Assembly: GCF_002150735.1 (NCBI RefSeq)
Contig: NZ_MUKA01000075.1
Span: 51,918-115,917 of the forward strand
Reading direction: 5' to 3'
DNA length: 64,000 nucleotides
Source: Streptomyces africanus
GTDB taxonomy: Bacteria; Actinomycetota; Actinomycetes; Streptomycetales; Streptomycetaceae
The first letter of the stretch is position 1. Every line of letters begins with the position of its first letter. The notes under the pieces are model-generated. The model made no database searches. It saw only the letters and a list, made by a program, of their open reading frames with translations, and was not told where the DNA came from. The translations under genes were made by a program, and so were the position numbers. Below are positions 25,242-34,284 of the stretch, piece by piece.

Positions 25242-26687
25242 TCAGCTCTCCTGGCCGGCCCACCACTCTTTGAGTGCGGCCACCGCGGAGTCGTGCTCCA
25301 TCGGCCCGTTCTCCAGGCGCAGCTCCAGCATGTGCTGGTACGCGCGGCCGATGACCGGACCTGGACCGACGCCGAGGATCTCCATGATCTGGTTGCCGTC
25401 GAGGTCGGGACGGATCGAGTCCAGCTCCTCCTGCTCCTGAAGCTTGGCGATCCGCTCCTCCAGACCGTCGTACGCGCGCGACAGGGCCGCAGCCTTGCGC
25501 TTGTTGCGCGTGGTGCAGTCCGAGCGGGTCAGCTTGTGGAGACGGTCGAGCAGCGGACCGGCGTCCCGGACGTAGCGGCGGACCGCCGAGTCCGTCCACT
25601 CGCCGGTGCCATAGCCGTGGAACCGCAGGTGGAGTTCGACCAGACGTGAAACGTCCTTCACCAGCTCGTTGGAGTACTTCAACGCCGTCATGCGCTTCTT
25701 GGTCATCTTCGCCCCGACCACCTCGTGGTGGTGGAACGAGACCCGGCCGTCCTTCTCGAAGCGACGCGTGCGGGGCTTGCCGATGTCGTGCAGCAGGGCG
25801 GCCAGGCGGAGAGTCAGGTCGGGGCCGTCGTCCTCCAGCGCCATCGCCTGCTCCAGGACGATCAGCGTGTGGTCGTAGACATCCTTGTGCCGGTGGTGCT
25901 CGTCGCGCTCCAGGCGCAGGGCCGGCAGCTCGGGCAACACGCGGTCGGCGAGGCCCGTCTCGACGAGCAGCGTCAGGCCCTTGCGCGGGTGCGGCGAAAG
26001 GATCAGCTTGTTCAGCTCGTCCCGCACCCGCTCGGCCGAGACGATCTCGATACGCCCGGCCATCTCCTTCATCGCCGCGACGATCTCGGGGGCGACCTCG
26101 AAGTCGAGCTGAGCCGCGAAGCGCGCGGCCCGCATCATCCGCAGGGGATCATCGGAGAAGGACTCCTCCGGGGTGCCAGGAGTGCGCAGCACACGCGACG
26201 CGAGGTCCTCGAGCCCGCCGTGCGGATCGATGAACTCCTTCTCCGGCAGCGCGACGGCCATCGCGTTCACCGTGAAGTCGCGGCGGACGAGATCCTGCTC
26301 GATGGAGTCGCCGTACGACACCTCGGGCTTGCGTGAGGTCCGGTCGTACGCCTCCGACCGGTAGGTGGTCACCTCGACCTGGTAGCCGTCTTTCTGCGCT
26401 CCGACGGTGCCGAAGGCGATCCCGACCTCCCAGAGGGCGTCCGCCCACGGGCGCATGATCTTGAGTACGTCCTGGGGGCGGGCATCGGTCGTGAAGTCCA
26501 GATCGTTGCCGAGCCGGCCCAGCAGCGCGTCCCGGACCGAGCCGCCGACCAGGGCAAGTGAGAACCCGGCCTCCTGGAAGCGGCGGGCGAGGTCGTCGGC
26601 GACAGGAGCAACCCGCAGCAGTTCACTCACCGCGCGGTGCTGCACCTGGCTCAGGGCACTGGGCATTTCTTCGTTGGCGTTCGGCAC
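25242..26687 (-). CDS. cca: CCA tRNA nucleotidyltransferase
   Basis: 481 residues. The class II nucleotidyltransferase head has LVGGSVRDALLGRLGNDLDF with the two catalytic Asp in DLD. It is followed by the RRDFTVNAMA and neck motifs, and an HD domain (LLHDIGKPRTR) at about 270-390. The enzyme adds or repairs the tRNA 3' CCA. It matters here because tRNA-Ala in this window lacks an encoded CCA. The GTG at 26687 (VPNANEE) is favoured; a TACCCT hexamer 8 bp before it suggests a leaderless message. ATG 26666 is an alternative. Confidence 0.92.
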   Translation of the reverse strand: MPNANEEMPSALSQVQHRAVSELLRVAPVADDLARRFQEAGFSLALVGGSVRDALLGRLGNDLDFTTDARPQDVLKIMRPWADALWEVGIAFGTVGAQKDGYQVEVTTYRSEAYDRTSRKPEVSYGDSIEQDLVRRDFTVNAMAVALPEKEFIDPHGGLEDLASRVLRTPGTPEESFSDDPLRMMRAARFAAQLDFEVAPEIVAAMKEMAGRIEIVSAERVRDELNKLILSPHPRKGLTLLVETGLADRVLPELPALRLERDEHHRHKDVYDHTLIVLEQAMALEDDGPDLTLRLAALLHDIGKPRTRRFEKDGRVSFHHHEVVGAKMTKKRMTALKYSNELVKDVSRLVELHLRFHGYGTGEWTDSAVRRYVRDAGPLLDRLHKLTRSDCTTRNKRKAAALSRAYDGLEERIAKLQEQEELDSIRPDLDGNQIMEILGVGPGPVIGRAYQHMLELRLENGPMEHDSAVAALKEWWAGQES

Positions 26688-26944
26688 AACAGAAGAGGGT
26701 ACGTGGCCTGGGCGCCCCCGACCTCCCCCTATGACGCATGCAGACACGTCCCTCCATACACGCACAAGAAGCACCCTTGATATCGGGGCAACCGCTCTCC
26801 GCCATACAGCGACATACCGGACAGCTCGGTGCCGGGCCGCGATCTTGTGGAACGGACCGCGGCACTTCCCCTCAGCGCGCATCGTTACCATGCGTGGACG
26901 CACATTCCGACGACCACTGACGACGACGAGGGACGGACGAGCGC

Positions 26945-29344
26945 GTGGCCGAGGCGGCAGACTTCCAGGGGACCAGTGCCTCACCTGCCCGCCGGTGGCT
27001 GCGGCGCACCGGAGCACTGCTCGCCGGTGCGCCCCTGCTGGCCGGACTCCTCCAGTTGCCCGCCGCGACGCCGGCGGACGCGGCCGGACAGGAGTCCGCG
27101 CAGGCTGCCTCCGGCACGAGCGGCTCGGTGTCCGTAGCCGTCGACTCGCTCACCCCCAGCGCCCCCACCGAGGGGGACACGGTGACCGTGACGGGAACGG
27201 TGACCAACAACGGCAAGCAGCCCGTCACCGACGCCCACGTCGACCTGCGGGTGGGGCCCTCGCTCGACACCCGCTCCGCCATCGACAGCCTCGCCAAGAA
27301 GAGCGACGACATCCAGGGCCCCGCCGGCGAGGCAGTAGGCGGCAAGTACACCAAGAAGTTCCCCAAGCTCACCCCCGGCGTGGCGGAGCCCTTCAACATC
27401 TCCGTCCCGGCCGACGAGCTGGACCTCGGCCAGGACGGCGTCTACCAGCTGGCCGTCGCACTCTCCGGTGAGACCGCCGCGCAGCCCTGGGACCAGGTTC
27501 TGGGCGTCCAGCGCACGTTCCTGCCGTGGCAGCCGGAGGAGGCCGGGACCAAGACGAAGACCACGTTCCTGTGGCCGCTCGTCTCCGACGTCCACATGAC
27601 GGCCGAGACGGGGTCGAACGAGCAGCAGACGCCGGTCTTCAGCAACGACGACCTCGCCGAGGAGATCTCCCCGGGCGGCCGCCTCGACCAGATGGTGTCG
27701 CTGGGCAAGGGCCTCGACATCACCTGGGTGATCGACCCGGATCTGCTGGCGTCCGTCGACGCGATGACGAGGACCTACCAGGTCAGGGGCGAGGACGGCG
27801 CCACCACGCCCGGCAGGAACCAGGCGGTCGCCAAGCAGTGGCTCTCCGAGCTCCAGCAGGCGGTGTCGGGCAAGGAGGTCGTCGCCCTGCCGTTCGGCGA
27901 TCCGGACCTGGCCTCCCTCGCCCACAACGGCACGGCCGTCACGGGGTCGCTGAACCACCTCAAGGAGGCCACCGACGCCGTCGACAACACGGTGGAGCCG
28001 ATCCTCCACGTGAAACCGTCCAAGGACTTCGCGTGGCCCGTGGACGGCGCCGTCGACCCGTCGATCATGAAGGTCGCGACCTCGGGTGGCGCCGACAAGG
28101 TGATCACCCGCAGCGACAGCCTCCAGGACGATCTGTCGTACACACCCTCCGCGGCCCGGCCCATCGGCGGCGGCACCACGGCGGTCGTCGCGGACTCCAG
28201 GATGTCCACAGCGTTCCAGGGCAACCTGACGAAGGCCTCCGCGTCCACGCGCGCCGTGCAGCGCTTCCTGGCCCAGAGCCTGACGCTCGGCCTCCAGACC
28301 GGCAAGCAGCGCAGCGTCGTCGTCGCCCCGCAGCGCACGCCCTCCGTGAGCCAGGCACAGGCGATGGCCGAGGCGCTGGGCGCCCTCCAGGGCGGGAACT
28401 GGTCCGAGTCGCAGGACCTCACGGCCGCCGCCAAGGCCAAGCCGGACCCGTCGGCCAACAGGAAGGTGCCGCCCGGCTCCGCGTACCCCGCCTCGCTGCG
28501 CAGGCAGGAATTGCCGCGGGCCGCCTTCGAGCAGATCGCCAGGACGCACGACAAGCTCGACAACTTCAAGGTGATCCTCACCGACGAGTCCCGGGTGGTC
28601 ACCCCCTTCGGGCGAGCCATGAACCGCGAGATGTCCGCGTCGTGGCGGGGCCGGGGCGTCGCCGCGGTGGGGTACCGCGACAACGTCGAGTCCTACCTCG
28701 ACGGGCTGATCGACGGGGTCAAGCTGATCGAGAAGTCGGAGACCAAACTCTCCGGCCGCAGCGCCACGATCCCGGTCACCGTCCAGAACAACCTGGTCCA
28801 GGGCGTCGAGCACCTGGAGCTGCGCCTCACGTCGAAGAACCAGACCCGCCTCAAGATCGGCGGCGACGCCTACGAGGAGCAGCGGGTCACCGTGAACGGC
28901 GGGCACAGCCAGTCGGTGAAGTTCACCACGTCCGCCAACGCCAACGGCCGGGCGGAGGTGGTCGCCCAGCTGTACACGGAGGACGGCCAGAAGTACGGCG
29001 AGCCCGTCACCTTCGACGTGAAGGTCACCGAGGTCACGCCCACCGTGATGCTGGTCATCGGCGGCGGTGTCCTGCTCCTGGTCCTCGCCGGCTTCCGTAT
29101 GTACACCCAGCGCAAGCGCGCCGCCGCCCGCGAGGCCGCCGAGGACGCCGCCGCTGAGGCGGACGACGACGTCGACAGCCCGGTCGGCGCTCCGCAGAAC
29201 CCGGACGCCCCCGCCGACCGTCTCAAGGAGGAGTCCGAGGCCGGCTCCCGGGAAGACGCCCCGCAGCAGGCGAGTGACCCGGCCCCGGACACCGCAGCGG
29301 AAAGCGCCGACCCGTCCGGCACGGGTGAGAGAGTGGACCGTTGA
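26945..29344 (+). CDS. Large secreted, C-terminally anchored protein (DUF6049 family)
   Basis: 799 residues. A signal peptide (LLAGAPLLAGLLQLPAATPA, cleavage after the following Ala residues near 47) is followed by a large extracellular region with a beta-sandwich-like start (about 55-160). One membrane helix lies near 703-722 (MLVIGGGVLLLVLAGF), then an acidic cytoplasmic tail. The GTG at 26945 has GAGGGACGGA upstream. It lies 43 bp before murJ, the same position as the mycobacterial gene preceding mviN, so it is probably a partner in envelope assembly. Function is not established. Confidence 0.8.
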   Translation: MAEAADFQGTSASPARRWLRRTGALLAGAPLLAGLLQLPAATPADAAGQESAQAASGTSGSVSVAVDSLTPSAPTEGDTVTVTGTVTNNGKQPVTDAHVDLRVGPSLDTRSAIDSLAKKSDDIQGPAGEAVGGKYTKKFPKLTPGVAEPFNISVPADELDLGQDGVYQLAVALSGETAAQPWDQVLGVQRTFLPWQPEEAGTKTKTTFLWPLVSDVHMTAETGSNEQQTPVFSNDDLAEEISPGGRLDQMVSLGKGLDITWVIDPDLLASVDAMTRTYQVRGEDGATTPGRNQAVAKQWLSELQQAVSGKEVVALPFGDPDLASLAHNGTAVTGSLNHLKEATDAVDNTVEPILHVKPSKDFAWPVDGAVDPSIMKVATSGGADKVITRSDSLQDDLSYTPSAARPIGGGTTAVVADSRMSTAFQGNLTKASASTRAVQRFLAQSLTLGLQTGKQRSVVVAPQRTPSVSQAQAMAEALGALQGGNWSESQDLTAAAKAKPDPSANRKVPPGSAYPASLRRQELPRAAFEQIARTHDKLDNFKVILTDESRVVTPFGRAMNREMSASWRGRGVAAVGYRDNVESYLDGLIDGVKLIEKSETKLSGRSATIPVTVQNNLVQGVEHLELRLTSKNQTRLKIGGDAYEEQRVTVNGGHSQSVKFTTSANANGRAEVVAQLYTEDGQKYGEPVTFDVKVTEVTPTVMLVIGGGVLLLVLAGFRMYTQRKRAAAREAAEDAAAEADDDVDSPVGAPQNPDAPADRLKEESEAGSREDAPQQASDPAPDTAAESADPSGTGERVDR

Positions 29345-29387
29345 GATGTCGTGGCCGGTGGGCCCGGGACGATGAGGTGGGGTAACC

Positions 29388-31694
29388 ATGAACGCGCCGT
29401 ACGACGGTGACCACGGCCGTGGCGTGGGCAGCTCGGGCTACCCCGAGTCGAGCGGGCCCGAGGGCTCGCAGCCCGAGCACGGCCAGGTGCCGCCGCAGCC
29501 GCCCGCGGACATGTACCTCCAGGACGCCTACGGCCAGGACCCCTACGGGGTACAGGACCTCTCCGCCCAGGACCCGGTCGCCGAGGCGCGCTACGACCGC
29601 GCCGCACACCCCCCGCCCCCTCCGGGCACGTACCAGCCGCAGCAGCAGCTGTACGCCCAGCCACCGCAGTCTCCCTACGCGCCCGACCCACGGGTGTGGG
29701 CCCAGACGCCCGCGCCGGAACCGGAGGGCCCGACCAGGCACCTGCCGTACGGCGACGACGCCCGGACCACCCAGTTCGTGGGCGTGGACGACCTCGTCTC
29801 CCAGGCGGGTGAGCCGCACCAGGAGCCGGACGCGTTCGCCCATCTCTTCCGGGACCAGCAGCAGGCCAGCGGCCACCCGTCCTACGAGTCGCCGTCGGTC
29901 CCCGGCCCGTCACCGGCCCCCGGCCAGATGGCGCAGGGACAGTACGCGGCGCAGGGGCAGTACGCGGCGGGCCAGTACCCGGCTCCCGGCGAGACCGCGG
30001 CGACGCCGGCGGTGGACGACACCCCCGCTCCGGAAGCCGCTGCCCCGCCCGCTCCGAAGAAGGGCGGCCGCGCCGCGGGCCTGATGAAGTCCAGCGCCGT
30101 GATGGCGGCGGGCACGATGGTCTCCCGCCTCACCGGCTTCATCCGCTCCGCGCTGATCGTCTCGGCCATCGGCGTCGGCTTCCTCGGTGACACCTTCCAG
30201 GTCGCCTACCAGCTGCCGACGATGCTCTACATCCTCACGGTCGGCGGCGGTCTCAACTCCGTCTTCGTGCCGCAGCTCGTGCGCGCCATGAAGGACGACG
30301 AGGACGGCGGCGAGGCGTACGCCAACCGCCTGCTGACCCTCGTCATGGTGTCGCTCGGCACGCTCACCGCGCTCGCGATCTTCGCCGCGCCGCTCCTGAT
30401 CCGCCTGATGTCCCCCTCGATCGCCAGCGACCCCGCGGCGAATCAGGTCGCCATCACCTTCGTCCAGTACTTCCTGCCCTCGATCTTCTTCATGGGCGTC
30501 CACGTGGTGATGGGCCAGATCCTCAATGCTCGCGGGAAGTTCGGCGCGATGATGTGGACCCCGGTCCTGAACAACATCGTCATCATCGCGACGCTGGGCA
30601 TGTTCATCTACGTCTACGGCACGGCCGCCGACTCCAAGATGAATGTCACGACCATCCCGCCGGAGGGCCAGCGCCTCCTCGGTATCGGTGTGCTGCTCGG
30701 CCTCGTGGTCCAGGCGCTGGCGATGATCCCCTACCTGCGCGAGACGGGCTTCCGGCTGCGGCTGCGCTTCGACTGGAAGGGCCAGGGCCTCGGCAAGGCC
30801 ATCACGCTCGCCAAGTGGACGGTCCTGTTCGTCCTGGCCAACCAGGCGGGCGCCATGATCGTCGTGTGGCTGTCCACCGCGGCGGGCAAGGCCTCGCCCG
30901 TCGACGGCACCGGCTTCTCCGCCTACGCCAACGCTCAGCTGATCTGGGGCCTGCCGCAGGCCATCATCACGGTCTCCCTCATGGCCGCCCTGCTGCCGCG
31001 CCTGTCGCGCTCGGCGGCCGAGGGCGACGGCGGTGCCGTCCGCGACGACATCTCCCAGGGCCTGCGCAACACGGCGGTCGCCATCGTGCCGATCGCGTTC
31101 GGTTTCCTCTCGCTCGGCATCCCCATGTGCACCCTGATGTTCGGTTCCTCCGGCACCAGCGAGGCCACCAACATGGGCTTCATGCTGATGGCGTTCGGTC
31201 TCGGCCTGATTCCGTACTCCGTGCAGTACGTCGTCCTGCGCGCCTTCTACGCCTACGAGGACACCCGAACCCCCTTCTACAACACGGTCATCGTGGCCGC
31301 GGTCAACGCGGGCGCATCGGCGGTCTGCTTCTTCGTCATCCCGTCGCGCTGGGCCGTGGTCGGCATGGCCGCCTCGTACGGCCTGGCCTACGCGATCGGT
31401 GTCGGCGTCGCCTGGCGCCGGCTGCGCAAGCGGCTGGGAGGGGATCTCGACGGCGCCCGTGTCCTGCGGACTTACGCCCGGCTGTGCATCGCGTCGATCC
31501 CGGCCGCCCTGCTCAGCGGCGCGGCCTGCTACGGCATCGGCCGCACGCTCGGCCAGGGTGTCGTGGGCTCGCTCGCCGCGGTGCTGGCCGGAGGCGCCGT
31601 GCTGCTCGTGATCTTCTTCGTCGCCGCCCGCCGCATGCGCATCGAGGAACTCAACTCGCTGGTCGGCATGGTCCGCGGACGCCTGGGACGCTGA
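29388..31694 (+). CDS. murJ: Lipid II flippase MurJ (MviN)
   Basis: 768 residues. The first 230 residues are a Pro/Gln/Tyr-rich cytoplasmic extension absent from the E. coli protein. The MOP-superfamily core of about 14 helices begins SSAVMAAGTMVSRLTGFIRS and includes QILNARGKFGAMMWTPVLNN and VLRAFYAYEDTRTPFYN. It flips lipid II across the membrane for peptidoglycan synthesis. The ATG at 29388 follows GAGGTGGGG. Upstream is DUF6049; downstream is a separate pseudokinase gene, whereas the mycobacterial homologue has the pseudokinase fused. Confidence 0.95.
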   Translation: MNAPYDGDHGRGVGSSGYPESSGPEGSQPEHGQVPPQPPADMYLQDAYGQDPYGVQDLSAQDPVAEARYDRAAHPPPPPGTYQPQQQLYAQPPQSPYAPDPRVWAQTPAPEPEGPTRHLPYGDDARTTQFVGVDDLVSQAGEPHQEPDAFAHLFRDQQQASGHPSYESPSVPGPSPAPGQMAQGQYAAQGQYAAGQYPAPGETAATPAVDDTPAPEAAAPPAPKKGGRAAGLMKSSAVMAAGTMVSRLTGFIRSALIVSAIGVGFLGDTFQVAYQLPTMLYILTVGGGLNSVFVPQLVRAMKDDEDGGEAYANRLLTLVMVSLGTLTALAIFAAPLLIRLMSPSIASDPAANQVAITFVQYFLPSIFFMGVHVVMGQILNARGKFGAMMWTPVLNNIVIIATLGMFIYVYGTAADSKMNVTTIPPEGQRLLGIGVLLGLVVQALAMIPYLRETGFRLRLRFDWKGQGLGKAITLAKWTVLFVLANQAGAMIVVWLSTAAGKASPVDGTGFSAYANAQLIWGLPQAIITVSLMAALLPRLSRSAAEGDGGAVRDDISQGLRNTAVAIVPIAFGFLSLGIPMCTLMFGSSGTSEATNMGFMLMAFGLGLIPYSVQYVVLRAFYAYEDTRTPFYNTVIVAAVNAGASAVCFFVIPSRWAVVGMAASYGLAYAIGVGVAWRRLRKRLGGDLDGARVLRTYARLCIASIPAALLSGAACYGIGRTLGQGVVGSLAAVLAGGAVLLVIFFVAARRMRIEELNSLVGMVRGRLGR

Positions 31695-31833
31695 GTCGGG
31701 GGTGGGCGCACAACCATCGTCAGCCACCGCGTGTCGTGCATAGCGGCGGACTGTGGGCACAATTGGTTTCGGCGTCGAACGGCGCGCAACGGATGCCGGG
31801 CGGCGTGCAATGGATGGGGAGGCAGGAACGACG

Positions 31834-33531
31834 GTGGCGGAACGGAGTACGGCTGCCGTCGACGTGGCAGACAACAGCGACGAGACGTCGCTGACCGCAC
31901 AGGCGGACCAGTCCACGGCCGACGGGGTGGCCAAGAACCGGGAGCGGGACACGGACAGCGACGAGGTACAGGAGAGCACCCGGACCGACGGTCCAGGGAA
32001 GACCTCGCCGCCTGAACTGCACAGTGGTCACAAACTCGCCAGACGCTACCGCCTCGAGGAGTGCGTCACCCGTCTGGACGGTTTCAGCAGTTGGCGTGCC
32101 GTGGACGAGAAGCTCCGCCGTGCCGTCGGCGTGCACATCCTGCCCGCGGACCACTCACGGGCCCGGTCCGTCCTGGCCGCCGCCCGCTCCTCCGCCCTGC
32201 TGGGCGACCCGCGCTTCGTCCAGGTGCTGGACGCGGTGGAGGAGAACGACCTCGTCTACGTCGTCCACGAGTGGCTTCCGGACGCGACGGAACTGACCAC
32301 GCTCCTCGCCTCCGGGCCGCTGGAGCCGTACGACGCCTACCAGATGGTCAGCCAGGTCTCCTCCGCCATGGCCGCCGCCCATCGCGAGGGCCTCGCCCAT
32401 CTGCGGCTGAACCCCAACGCCGTCCTGCGTGCCTCGACCGGCCAGTGGCGCATCCGGGGGCTCGCGGTGAACGCCGCGCTGCGGGGCGTCGCGTCCGACA
32501 CCCCGCAGCGCACCGACACCGAGGCCATCGGCGCCCTGCTGTACGCGGCCTTGACCCAGCGCTGGCCGTACGAGAGCGATGCCTACGGGCTGTCCGGCCT
32601 GCCGAAGGACATCGGCCTGATCGCACCCGACCAGGTGCGGGCCGGTGTGCACCGCGGCCTCTCCGAACTCTCCATGCGCGCGCTCGCCAACGACGGCGCC
32701 ACCGCCTCCCGCCACGAGTCGCCGTGCACCACCCCGGAGGAGCTCGTGAAGGCGATCGGCGAGATGCCCCGCATCCGCCCGCCGGAGCCGGCGTTCACCG
32801 CCCCGCCCGAGTACCAGCGCACCGCGTACCAGCAGGGCACGTACGGCCGCCAGACCCCGCGCCCCGGTGTCACCCAGCCGGTCCCGACCCCGCCGCCCCC
32901 GCTGCAGAGCCGCACGGGCAAGGCCCTGAAGTGGGCCGTGTCCGCGCTCCTGATCGCCGCGCTGGGCCTCGGCAGCTGGCAGCTGGCGGACGCGCTCATG
33001 GACCAGGGCGGCAAGTCCGAGGACCCGGGCCAGACGCAGACGAATGACGGGAACGACAAGAGTCCCAAGAAGCCAGCGGGCGGCAAGCCCATCACCATCA
33101 GCGGTGCCCGCGACTTCGACCCCTTCGGCGACCAGACCGAGAAGCCGTCCGACATAGGGAAGGTCTACGACAACAGCACCGCCACGTACTGGCAGACGGA
33201 CTTCTACCTGAGCGCGGACTTCGGGCGCCTGAAGTCGGGCGTCGGCATCATCCTCGATCTCGGCAAGACCCAGCAGGTCGGGAAGGTGACGGTCACTTTC
33301 GTAGGCGACACCTCTGTCGAGCTCCGCAGCGCGAGCGCGGACGCCGGTTCGGAGCCGACGTCTTTCGACGCCTACACCAAGGTCGCCGAGGGCACCGGGA
33401 CGAAGGTGGAGCTCAAGCCCGGCAAGTCCCTCAAGAGCCGCTACCTCCTGGTGTGGCTGACCGACCTGCCCATACAGGCGGACGACGGCAAGTGGCGCGG
33501 CCGGGTGGCGGACATCAAGGTGACCAGCTGA
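31834..33531 (+). CDS. Membrane-anchored pseudokinase with extracellular discoidin-like domain
   Basis: 565 residues. Residues about 65-310 have a protein-kinase-like fold but lack catalysis. The ATP-binding lysine region reads VGVHILP, the HRD motif is replaced by HLRLNPNAVL, and DFG by IRGLAVN. A Pro-rich juxtamembrane stretch, a helix (about 363-388) and an extracellular beta domain (about 420-565, including NSTATYWQTDFYLS) follow. In mycobacteria the equivalent domain is fused to MviN and, when phosphorylated, binds an FHA protein. The GTG at 31834 follows GGGGAGGCAGG. The gene lies between murJ and sigM. Confidence 0.85.
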   Translation: MAERSTAAVDVADNSDETSLTAQADQSTADGVAKNRERDTDSDEVQESTRTDGPGKTSPPELHSGHKLARRYRLEECVTRLDGFSSWRAVDEKLRRAVGVHILPADHSRARSVLAAARSSALLGDPRFVQVLDAVEENDLVYVVHEWLPDATELTTLLASGPLEPYDAYQMVSQVSSAMAAAHREGLAHLRLNPNAVLRASTGQWRIRGLAVNAALRGVASDTPQRTDTEAIGALLYAALTQRWPYESDAYGLSGLPKDIGLIAPDQVRAGVHRGLSELSMRALANDGATASRHESPCTTPEELVKAIGEMPRIRPPEPAFTAPPEYQRTAYQQGTYGRQTPRPGVTQPVPTPPPPLQSRTGKALKWAVSALLIAALGLGSWQLADALMDQGGKSEDPGQTQTNDGNDKSPKKPAGGKPITISGARDFDPFGDQTEKPSDIGKVYDNSTATYWQTDFYLSADFGRLKSGVGIILDLGKTQQVGKVTVTFVGDTSVELRSASADAGSEPTSFDAYTKVAEGTGTKVELKPGKSLKSRYLLVWLTDLPIQADDGKWRGRVADIKVTS

Positions 33532-33558
33532 CGGCATCTGCCTCGAGGAAGGAGGCCG

Positions 33559-34284
33559 ATGGCAGACGGCACCGGGTACGACGGAGCGAGTGATCAGGAG
33601 CTTCTCGCCCGCCACGTGGAAGGCGACCCCGACGCCTTCGGTGAGATCGTGCGGCGGCACCGCGATCGGCTCTGGGCCGTCGCCCTGCGAACGCTGGGAG
33701 ACCGCGAGGAGGCCGCTGACGCGGTGCAGGACGCCCTCGTCTCCGCCTACCGGGCCGCCCACACCTTCCGGGGCCAGTCGGCCGTCACAACGTGGCTGCA
33801 CAGGATCACGGTGAACGCCTGCCTGGACCGCGCCCGCAAGGCCGCCTCCCGGAAGACCTCTCCCGTCGACGACACCGAGCGCATGGAGCAGCTGCTGGAG
33901 CCACACGAGTCGGCTTCGGCGCCCGCCGAGCGCAACGATCTCCACCGGCAGCTCATCGAAGCACTGGGAACCCTGCCGGCCGACCAGCGAGCGGCGCTCA
34001 TCCTGGTGGACATGCAGGGCTACCCGGTCGCCGAGGCGGCCCGCATCCTCGACGTTCCGACCGGCACGGTGAAGAGCCGATGTGCGCGAGGAAGAGCCAG
34101 ACTCCTGCCACTGCTCACCCACCTACGGCCGGAGAGCACCGGTGGGAGCAAGAAGCCGGGCGGGGAACGGAACCGGACGCAGGGGCCAGCCGTCCCACCC
34201 GCAGCGGGACCGCGCCGAGCGGAACCACCGGACACAGGACCGAGCGACCCAGCGGCAGTGAAGGGCGGAGGTGGACGAGCGTGA
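33559..34284 (+). CDS. sigM: ECF RNA polymerase sigma factor SigM
   Basis: 241 residues. Region 2 contains DAVQDALVSAYRAAHTFRG, and region 4 contains YPVAEAARILDVPTGTVKSR. The C-terminal tail of about 50 residues is Pro/Gly-rich. The ATG at 33559 follows GGAAGGAGG. Its stop overlaps the start of the anti-sigma gene by four bases, a sign of translational coupling. In mycobacteria the gene in this position is sigM, an ECF factor for envelope-related genes; the regulon here is not known. Confidence 0.93.
   Translation: MADGTGYDGASDQELLARHVEGDPDAFGEIVRRHRDRLWAVALRTLGDREEAADAVQDALVSAYRAAHTFRGQSAVTTWLHRITVNACLDRARKAASRKTSPVDDTERMEQLLEPHESASAPAERNDLHRQLIEALGTLPADQRAALILVDMQGYPVAEAARILDVPTGTVKSRCARGRARLLPLLTHLRPESTGGSKKPGGERNRTQGPAVPPAAGPRRAEPPDTGPSDPAAVKGGGGRA

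Noticed and set aside
28009..28016. CCACGTGAAAC-like sequence in DUF6049 as another parS
   Set aside because: The left half does not match (three mismatches), so it is not counted. A similar weak match at 1984-1997 was rejected for the same reason.
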